Below are positions 57,040 to 64,000 of a stretch of DNA of 64,000 nt, one piece after another. The stretch lies in the NCBI GenBank assembly GCA_029204225.1, contig CM055108.1, positions 12,585,955-12,649,954 of the forward strand, written 5' to 3'. Below the pieces are notes generated by a model. It saw only the letters and a list, made by a program, of their open reading frames with translations. It was not told where the DNA came from and searched no databases. Origin of the DNA: Diphasiastrum complanatum. Its lineage: Eukaryota; Streptophyta; Lycopodiopsida; Lycopodiales; Lycopodiaceae. Position 1 is the first letter of the stretch. Each line of letters starts with the position of its first letter. Made by a program: the position numbers and the translations under genes.

Positions 57040-58118
57040 TTAGTTTAAAAAATCTAGCATGAAAAAGGTGCTAGATATAGAAAACACATGGGCATTTACA
57101 AGGCAATACCGCATATGGAGTCCTCTCTCCTGAGAAGCTTCCCGTGCTAGCTTTCCTGGTGACCATAGATCCCATCCATAAAGTGTAGCAAGTGAGATGA
57201 TGACTCGAATGCTTATCATCTTTGGTGCAAAGGTCTCATCATAGTCAATCCCTTGTTCTTGATATCCTTTTGCCGCTAACCTAGCCTTGTAGTTGTTGAT
57301 AGATCCATCTTGGTTTGTCTTCACCTTGAAGGATCCACTTGCATACAATAGCTTTCTTGTCCATAGGTAACTTCACCAATCTCCATGTTCCATTCTTCAT
57401 AAGAGCTTGATACTCAAGATCCATTGCTTGGATCCACTCCTCTTCTTTCCTTGTTTCATCTACACTTATAGGTTCATCAAAAGAGGTTGGAAAGCAACAT
57501 GATTTCTAGAGACTACTTGCTTACCCTTTTCATCATATGTGAGCCTTGAAGGTACTTGTCTTTCTCTTGATGTTCTCCTTGGCTTTTGACTTGATGAAGG
57601 TCCATCATCATCACCATCTTAAGTAGGATCCTTTACATCAACATCAAGAATGTTAGATCTATCCACATCACCATCAATAATGTTTGAAGACACTTTTGGA
57701 ATGTTTCCCTCATCAAAAAATGACATCTCTACCAACAATCACTTTGCTGGTAGAAGGAATGTAAACCTTATAGGCTTTACTCACCTCACTATATCCAACA
57801 AAAATACCTTTCCTTGAAGATGGATCCTCCTTGGTTCTATCATCAAGAGTAATATTGACATAGCATGTGCATCCAAAAGCTCTTAGAAAGTTGACACTCG
57901 GCCTCCTCTTGAATAGCATCTCAAAAGGTGTCATTCCATCCAAAATAGCACTCGGCCACCTATTGCACAAGATATTGGCGAACAACAAGGTTTGATCCCA
58001 AAATGGCTTATCAAGATTAGCACTTTACCTCATGTCTTTAGCACTTTCACATAAAGTCCTATTTTTCCTTTCAGCCACTCCATTTTGTTGTGGGGTCCTT
58101 AGTGTTGTATACTCCCTC
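57040..58118 (-). pseudogene. Copia B integrase end and RT start (copy B4)
   Basis: Minus strand from 58118: REYTT...TPQQNGV region, ANILCNRWPSAILDGMTPFE, TFGCTCYVNI-like AFGCTCYVNITLDD, GYSEVSKAYKVY, GRDVIF (frame 57988-57713), linker RRTSRERQVPSRL, then the real RT start LMKNGTWRLVKLPMDKKAI, GSINNYKARLAAKGYQEQ, GIDYDETFAP and VIISLATLYGWDLW, ending near 57120. It therefore belongs to the RT-bearing form of family B, not to the module-bearing form. Confidence 0.82.
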
Positions 58119-58255
58119 CTGTTGGTCATGTTGCAAACATGACAATATCATGCAAATTTCTTTAACCTTTGTCACAACTATGGGCATTTGTTCCCTGTGT
58201 GGTTGCCACCAAGTGAACTCTCTTCTAGAGTTAGCTAGGTGTGGAGTAAAGACCT

Positions 58256-58790
58256 TTGGCACCACAAGATCAATTGAGGTATGAAAAGAGGGCAAAGAAA
58301 GATTTACATGTGATCAAGATGATTGTGACTAATGAACTTCCCAAGGAAGTTGGTAAGTGCACAACATCAAGTGAGGCTTGGGAATCTTTGAAGAAGATTT
58401 ATGAGTCCAAGTCTACGTCTAGGGTCCTAACCCTAAGGAGGCAAATTTTTTAAAGTCTTAAAAAGAAAGATAAAGGTGCTCATGCTTTTGTTTTGAGAGT
58501 GATGAATTTGCATGCATTAGTGAAAGTAGTAAGGAATTTTGGTGAATGAAGAGTTTAGGCTTCTATGAAGAGGAGGTGCATCTTCTATGTCTCAAGTTGG
58601 AGAGGAGGAAACTATGTTCATCAAAGGAAAATTAAAGGGCAAAGGAAAATGCAAGTGGTCTCAGGATCAAGATCAAGGTGAACCTTCTACTTTTGTTGGC
58701 AAGAAGAAAAATAGATCCAAGTTAGAATGCTTCTATTGTGGAGTCAAAGGGCATTTTGCAGGTGATTGCTTCAAGAAGAAGAGAGATTAA
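58256..58790 (+). pseudogene. Copia B-type gag, opposite strand
   Basis: Plus strand: QDQLRYEKRAKKDLHVIKMI, NELPKEVGKCTTSSEAWESL, YESKSTSRVLTLRRQIF, stop, then after shifts 58587-58790 with KGKLKGKGKCKWSQ and a perfect knuckle CFYCGVKGHFAGDC. It is about as similar to B gag as a sister family. It lies where a minus-strand B4 element should have its gag, but is inverted; 137 bp of unassigned sequence separates it from integrase. Confidence 0.8.
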
Positions 58791-59450
58791 GGCGAGAATC
58801 TAACTCTTTTGCCTTCTTTACAATCGTCTCTTTCCTCCTAGAGAAGATCTATGGAGCCTTTGGGAGGACAATTCTATTCCCAATCATTTGTAACCATAAA
58901 TCGGCCATCTTGTCCATTTCCTTCAAGTCATCTCGTGTAGCTTTTTTATCTTTGGCACATATCAAGTGCTCCCAAATTATGCGTGCTACATTCTTGAATA
59001 TGTGCATTGGTTCCAAAAGATGGTTTATCATCATTTCTCCCCAATACGAATGTTCATGAAATATTGATAACATGTTCATACTAGTGATCAATCGAAAGGT
59101 ATTTGATACTTAGCCAAGGATAAATGTTGTAATTCTCGAGGATAACCAGCCAAGTTGACCATGATGTGGAGTGCAATCAAAATGAAAATATCGCCAACCA
59201 AATGCAAATATCGAGAATCACCCTAAGCTCTCACTAGGTCGCATCCACATGCTTCCATGTTGGACAATCAGCAGGGATCCACCTAGTATCATGGAAGGAA
59301 CGAATGCTTGAATGTCATCTCATAAGCTATGCTATGGACTATATGACATTTGAACATAAACTTGCATTTGAACATATGACATATCATAGGTATGATGGAA
59401 AAATGCCTTACCAATTTGGCTGGTATGGTGTCTCCTATAGATCTTGTCTA
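58791..59450 (-). pseudogene. Second TNP2 fragment, internally deleted
   Basis: Minus strand: the 80-codon frame 59091-58849 has MLSIFHEHSYWGEM, INHLLEPMHIFKNV and IWEHLICAKDKKATRDDLKE, parallel to 41350-41168. Just upstream (59100-59430) lies the counterpart of 47690-48000, with CTTAGCCAAGGATAAATG and ATCCACATGCTTCCATGTTGG in common. The roughly 500 bp coding part and intron that should separate them are missing. It shares the TNP2 family of the main copy and is truncated by gag at 58790. Confidence 0.78.
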
Positions 59451-59762
59451 AATCTATGTGAAACATGTATTGCATTGATTTCTGCAGGAATTCATAATAT
59501 GTGCAAATGGAGAACTTGTTTTTTGGATTCAAGATTGATAAGATGTTTTTAATTGTATGAGATTCTTCTAAGGATTGTGTTTAAAGTCCAGTTAAAAGAT
59601 GTAAGGGATAAGAAATTAGAAAATGTTCTTGTAGTAGGAAAAATACTGATTACGAATCCGATTGATTTGTATCAAATCTAGGATGTTCCATTACAAGAAA
59701 GAGTTTGTTGAAACTTGGTTCATATTCCTTGACATTTGGGTTCATCTTGATCTTGGCAGGAA
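59451..59762. other. Spacer, nothing recognised
   Basis: About 310 bp without supported gene or repeat. It may include the untranslated end of the neighbouring Gypsy G gag. Confidence 0.3.
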
Positions 59763-60788
59763 CTAAGATCCGTGAGTGATGCAAGGATTGAAATTCACTA
59801 TAAATATATATTCTTCTGTGGTAATCTCTGATTGAGATTTTGGGCTACAAAATGGCACTCTTTGAGAAATACCCTTTCTTAGAGCTAACTGAGTAATATT
59901 ATTCTCAGTTAATAATGTGTCTTTACGGGTGTGAGAAATATGCTTAATCTCTTTCTTATAATAATGATTATTATCTAATAATTGTTTAGAAGTTATATTG
60001 GGCATTCTAGAGCCAAAATCTTCCACTATGTCATGTGAACGATGTCTAAGTGGCGATGGGTCTCTAGGTATCTCACTACTTATAACTGGATCTGAGAACG
60101 TTACTTCAACTTTCGCTTTATCTATCGCATTTTTCACGGATTTCATTTTCTTGATTTTCTTCTTATCTCTAAGAGTTGAAACATCTTTACTACATCTAGA
60201 AGTTACTTTATTTATTTCTACATCAAAATTAGGCCATTCTTGGTCTTGATTTTGTAATTCTGACACTACTGCTATCCTTTGAACTACCATGTTAGTGTTA
60301 GTTTTAGATGGTTGTATCTCATCTTCTCTAGGCGAATTTACAAACCTCGGTTTAGATCACGGATGTTGTGGCTGAGGACATTTAGTAGTGACATGCCCTT
60401 TGCCATTACAATTAGCACAGAGTGGCACATATCCTACTGACCTCCTGGGTTCAGTGCAATTAGGCGAAAAGTGACCTGGGGCTCTGCAATTGTAACACGG
60501 ATCTTTTACTCTGGGTGGAGGAGTGGAATCTCTTGTCCCTCCTCTACAAATATGGTGTATTGTTGACCAGTATGTGGTTTTAGTATAGAATGCTTTTGGT
60601 TATAAGGAGTTGCAATATAAGCTACCTCCTCATGGTTATTGACTAGACAGAGGAATAAATTCTCTTCTAAATAATTAGTCTATAAATTGGGACAATTAGT
60701 CTTCGAGTGACCTTCCTTCCCACAAGCGGTACACCAAACATTGGTATTAGATTTCACTTTCTTACGCTTGGCCTTAATGTCGGACATT
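59763..60788 (-). pseudogene. Gypsy family G gag, inverted in place
   Basis: Minus strand from 60788: KAKRKKVKSNTNVWC leads into a knuckle CTACGKEGHSKTNC (about 60735-60690), then stops, then two canonical knuckles CYNCRAPGHFSPNC and CANCNGKGHVTTKC (about 60500-60390). The 175-codon frame 60290-59763 (EWPNFDVEINKVTSRC, LRDKKKIKKMKSVKNA, PNITSKQLLDNNHYYKKEI) ends VNFNPCITHGS. It is a better copy of the gag at 4867-5712. It lies head to head with the plus-strand protease at 60790, although it should precede it in the same direction. Confidence 0.8.
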
Positions 60789-61338
60789 TGCAAAGGAAAA
60801 AGAAAAGGAAAGTTAAGTTGCCACTAGTCAATGTAGGACTGGTAAACTATGGCGACGAAGGTCAACCCGAGATTCAGGTAGTAATCAATGGCTGCGTTTT
60901 AGATAGTGTACCTATAGATTATGGATCTAGTGTAAATATAATGACCGAAGAAACCACATATGAGTTAGGCATTCACCATAGAATAGCACCCACATTAAGA
61001 CATTTGAGGTTAGCTGATGCAACTAGAAGATCATCAATAGGGAAATTGTCTCAAGTAATAGTCTACATTGGAGACCATAACTTTCTAGTGGACTTTATTA
61101 TATTAAAAACTACAAGAGAGTCATCGTATAAAGTATTCTTAGGACGGCCATGTATCTACCAAGCCGATGTCATAACTCACTGGAAGAAGAAGGAAATTAC
61201 CTTCAGAGATCAAATGGAGACATCAGCAGGAAAAAGTCATAAAAGAATTATGGTATCTTGGGAGAAGGATAATACGAAGGTGAGACACCTACATCTTCCT
61301 CAAGCTATACTTCAGAGGATGAAGGAGTTCAGTCCGTA
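60789..61338 (+). CDS. Gypsy family G aspartic protease
   Basis: The supported part of the 210-codon frame begins near 60790. EIQVVINGCVLDSVPIDYGS and SVNIMTEETTYELG form the retropepsin site; the usual D-T-G reads D-Y-G, so the second residue is changed. LRLADATRRSSIGKLSQVIV, GDHNFLVDFIIL, SYKVFLGRPCIYQADVITHW and KKEITFRD follow in the order of plant Gypsy proteases (LADG, ILGRPFL, IDWK-like blocks). Protease would cleave Gag-Pol. The frame ends at 61337, and RNase H follows at once: reverse transcriptase is missing. Confidence 0.75.
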
Positions 61339-61339
61339 A

Positions 61340-61640
61340 GGACTGAGGAAGGGAAGAGGTTCGTATTAGAAAAGAATTATTCTGCTATAGAGCGTGAAGC
61401 ACTAGGAATGATTTATTCAGTAAAGAAATTTAGACATTATCTTTTAGGATACTCTTTTGTTTTTCATGTAGATCACTATGCATTGAAACATTTAGAGAAT
61501 AAACCTGATCTTTCAAATAGAGTAGGTAGATGGGTATTGGTTATTAGGTGAGTTTAATTATGAAGTAGAATTAAGGAGAAGCAAGTTATATATTCCGCAT
61601 CCAAATAAAAAATTAGTTTGATTCTATTTTTGATGAATTT
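61340..61640 (+). pseudogene. Gypsy family G RNase H
   Basis: KNYSAIEREALGMIYSVKKF and RHYLLGYSFVFHVDHYALKH are the RNase H core with Glu and Asp-His motifs, followed by NKPDLSNRVGRWVL. The N-terminal strand with the first Asp is absent, lost with RT. A frameshift near 61548 leads to LLGEFNYEVELRRSK. Confidence 0.75.
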
Positions 61641-61649
61641 CAAGATGAA

Positions 61650-62935
61650 CATATAATGTGTATCCAATCGGAAACATCAATTTATATGGACATTATTAAC
61701 TTTTTACAAGACCAGATTTATCCTGATCATTTTAATAAACATCAAAATATTGTTTTTCTTTCAAAAGTAGGACCCTATATGATTATAAATCAAATATTGT
61801 ATAAATTAGGAGCCGACGATAATCTTCGTCGATGTTTAGAACCCACCGAAATCGTCACTGTAGTATGTGCGCTTCATGAAGAAGATTCGGGGGGCCACTA
61901 TCCTCTCTAAATTACTACAAGAAAGATCCTTAACGCTAAGTATTGGTGGCCTACCATCTATAGAGATGTTAAATTATTCATTCAAAAATGTGATGCATGT
62001 CAGAGGATGGGGAAACGAAACCTAGCTTCACGACACATTGGCCACTTACTCCGATTATTCCCTTAGCACCTTTTGAGAAGTGGGGGATAGATTTTGTAGA
62101 GCCTATCAAACCCATCACTCATAAAACTAATCGACGTTACATTCTTGTTGCTAAGGACTATGCTACCAAGATGGTAGAGGCCGAAGCCATAGTTAAAAAC
62201 GATGCTAAGACTATAGCAAAGTTTTTATTTCAAAACATTATCATACGTTATGGATGTCCCTTAGAACTCGTTAGTAATAGGGGAACCCACTTCCTTAATC
62301 AGACCATCGAGGCTATGTTGTCATATTTTTCCATTACACATCGTCAAACCACTCCATATAATCCTAAATCAAATGGACTTACATAGCAGGCAAATGAAAT
62401 TTTGTGCAAAATTCTGAATAAAGTAACGGAAATGCATTCTTCTGATTGGGATTAGAAGTTACCATTTGTCTTATGGGCATCTAACTGCTGAGAATATCAC
62501 AACTAGACAGACTCCTTACTATCTTGTGTATGGAATGCATCGCATATTACCAATAGAATTTGAGTTCCAATATTTTGCATTAGCAATGAAGAGCGAATGG
62601 ATGAATACGATAGTCTTTGAGAGCGGATGATAGCTTTGATGCAACTGGAGGAGGATCGTTGTCTTTCATTATTTGAGACTGAACGAGTTCAGATAAAAGA
62701 AAATAAATTTTTGATCAATCTATTAAAAAAATAAAAATAAACGTGGAGGCTATGTGTTTTTGTATGACAACAGACAAATGTTGTTTCCTGGAAAATTACG
62801 CACGAGATGGATGGGATCTTACAAAGTCATAGAAGTTTTTAACAACGGATCACTCCAGTTAGCCGATCTTGAAGGACATTTACTTGATACTTGAGTAAAT
62901 GGCTCAAGAGTGAAGTACTTCTATCACTAATTTCC
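61650..62935 (+). pseudogene. Gypsy family G integrase
   Basis: 61656-61910 reads SIYMDIINFLQDQIYPDHF and LHEEDSGGHYPL, the start of the H2C2 zinc site; its Cys pair is CDACQRMGK near 62000. Core 61997-62386: PFEKWGIDFVEPI (first Asp), ILVAKDYATKMVEAEA, LELVSNRGTHFLNQ, where the second catalytic Asp is Asn, and YNPKSNGLT, where a stop falls at the Glu region. The C-terminal part (62750-62930) reads VFLYDNRQMLFPGKLRTRW, GSYKVIEVF, GSLQLADLEG and VNGSRVKYFY. Many stops. The end marks the 3' limit of pol. Confidence 0.8.
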
Positions 62936-63700
62936 GATGAATATGATGAAGTTCAGTTTTTTTCAAAACCTGCAAAATTTGTGACATTGTTTACATTTTA
63001 TGCAACTCGTTATTTTCTATTTTGAAACTAGGAAAAACCCGATACTTTCATTCCATCCTTTACCTTTGGGATATTTGCAAAAAAAAACAATATTTCGGTA
63101 GTACGTTGCATATCCATTTGTCATGTCTGTTTGTTTCCACCATGTTTCCATGTTTACAACATATTGGAAATATGCGAAAAACCCGACACCTTTGTTCCAA
63201 TAATTTCCATTATTATTTGCGAAATATGCGACACTATTTTGAATTTACTATTCTAGTACATGTACCATTTTGGGAAAGCGAACATTGCAACACTTGAACT
63301 TTCACATTTTTTGCTCATACGTTGTAATGAAAAAAGCGACAATCTTTGCTGCCAACATCATATACATTGTTTCATAGATTGTGTATATTATTTAGTTTCG
63401 TAGTTCATAACTCATGAATACCGAATTGAACTTTTGCAAACTGAGCGAAGCATTTGTGTATTTTATTTTATTTTTTTATTATTTATTTCTTTTAGGACTA
63501 GATATTTATTTTTGAACGTACTTTTTAAGTGAGAACACACTTTCATTATTTAGTATCAGTCTAATCTGCCGATATATCGTTAATTTGCTGAACACTTTTG
63601 TTTTTTCGGTCATTCTCACTCTGTTTCATTTTGCGATCGTTAAGCTTTTATTTTCCTTACGATCCAACGTGTTCACATCTACCATTGCTGATTCTATGCT
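62936..63700 (+). other. Non-coding 3' region with a diverged duplication
   Basis: T-rich sequence after Gypsy G pol. GAAAAACCCGATACTTTCATTCC (63031) and GAAAAACCCGACACCTTTGTTCC (63176) with their flanks form a diverged direct repeat about 145 bp apart. Probably element 3' untranslated sequence; no polypurine tract or LTR end seen. Confidence 0.45.
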
Positions 63701-64000
63701 ACTATCGTCATGGTGATTGTATTCAACCAGTCTTATCGGTTTTGCAACCACTAGCCATAGAAGCACGAATTGAATGACTGCTTCAATTCGATCCAGCAGT
63801 AATTCTCATAGATTTATGCCATGAGCTAATTCAAAATTTGAGCAAAACAAAGGATGGACATATTTCCACCATTGTCCATAATCAAGACATTGTCATCACA
63901 AAGGGATTCTATTGTCATGTCTTGGGCTTGCCTATGGACAGTAGTATTCCTGTCACTAAGATTGACTTCATCCCCAAGAGCGGAGCTTTTCAAGAGGAAG
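63700..64000 (+). CDS. Unassigned open frame running off the window
   Basis: After a TGA at about 63776 the plus-strand frame stays open to the end: LLQFDPAVILIDLCHELIQN, GFYCHVLGLPMDSSIPVTK, IDFIPKSGAF. Codon use looks coding and the composition changes from T-rich to balanced near 63700. The phrase LGLPMDSS recalls the entry of plant mobile or Gag-like domains, but the match is too short to name. Both ends are undetermined. Confidence 0.3.

Overview
This 64 kb window is AT-rich plant nuclear DNA made almost entirely of broken, nested and rearranged transposable elements. I found no intact host gene. The families present (Ty1/Copia with initiator-Met primer sites, Ty3/Gypsy, CACTA/En-Spm, a Glutamine synthetase fragment whose N-terminus looks like plant cytosolic GS1) point to a land plant with a large repeat-filled genome. 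A gymnosperm is plausible, but the sequence alone does not prove it.

Layout. 1-5.7 kb: Copia fragments (families here named C and A), a long (GT)n(GA)n microsatellite and a Gypsy gag (family G). 5.7-11 kb: Copia element B1, minus strand, 5' truncated. 11-14 kb: non-coding, with a large foldback at 12751-13147. 14.1-17.4 kb: a decayed SWIM zinc-finger/AT-hook gene on the minus strand. 17.4-22.8 kb: Copia B2 (minus) joined head to head to a plus-strand fragment of the same family that still has reverse transcriptase. 22.8-25.8 kb: Gypsy D with inverted 5' ends, a Copia RNase H fragment and a probable CACTA terminus. 27-34.4 kb: a Gypsy integrase tail, two T-rich tandem-repeat fields (one built round a GGATGGC palindrome) and a Gypsy D gag. 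34.4-38.2 kb: Gypsy F pol and gag on the minus strand meeting a plus-strand integrase. 38.4-39.9 kb: Glutamine synthetase pseudogene fragment and a degenerate repeat. 40.4-51.8 kb: a CACTA element whose TNP2 gene is split by a complete two-LTR Copia (B3, 41528-47181), with a TNP1-like gene on the opposite strand. 51.8-56.2 kb: Copia C with an internally inverted segment. 57-58.8 kb: another Copia B copy with inverted gag. 58.8-59.5 kb: a second, deleted TNP2. 59.8-62.9 kb: Gypsy G with inverted gag and no reverse transcriptase.

The most notable system is Copia family B. Three copies (B1, B2, B3) keep gag, protease, integrase, RNase H, polypurine tract and, where not truncated, LTRs. In each the reverse transcriptase is replaced, at the same two borders, by a 0.87-1.02 kb foreign module that is largely open in frame. 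This is the signature of a non-autonomous lineage amplified after a single capture event and presumably served in trans by RT-bearing relatives, fragments of which are also in the window (21.2-22.8 kb and 57.0-58.1 kb). A second theme is repeated in-place inversion of internal segments in three unrelated LTR elements.
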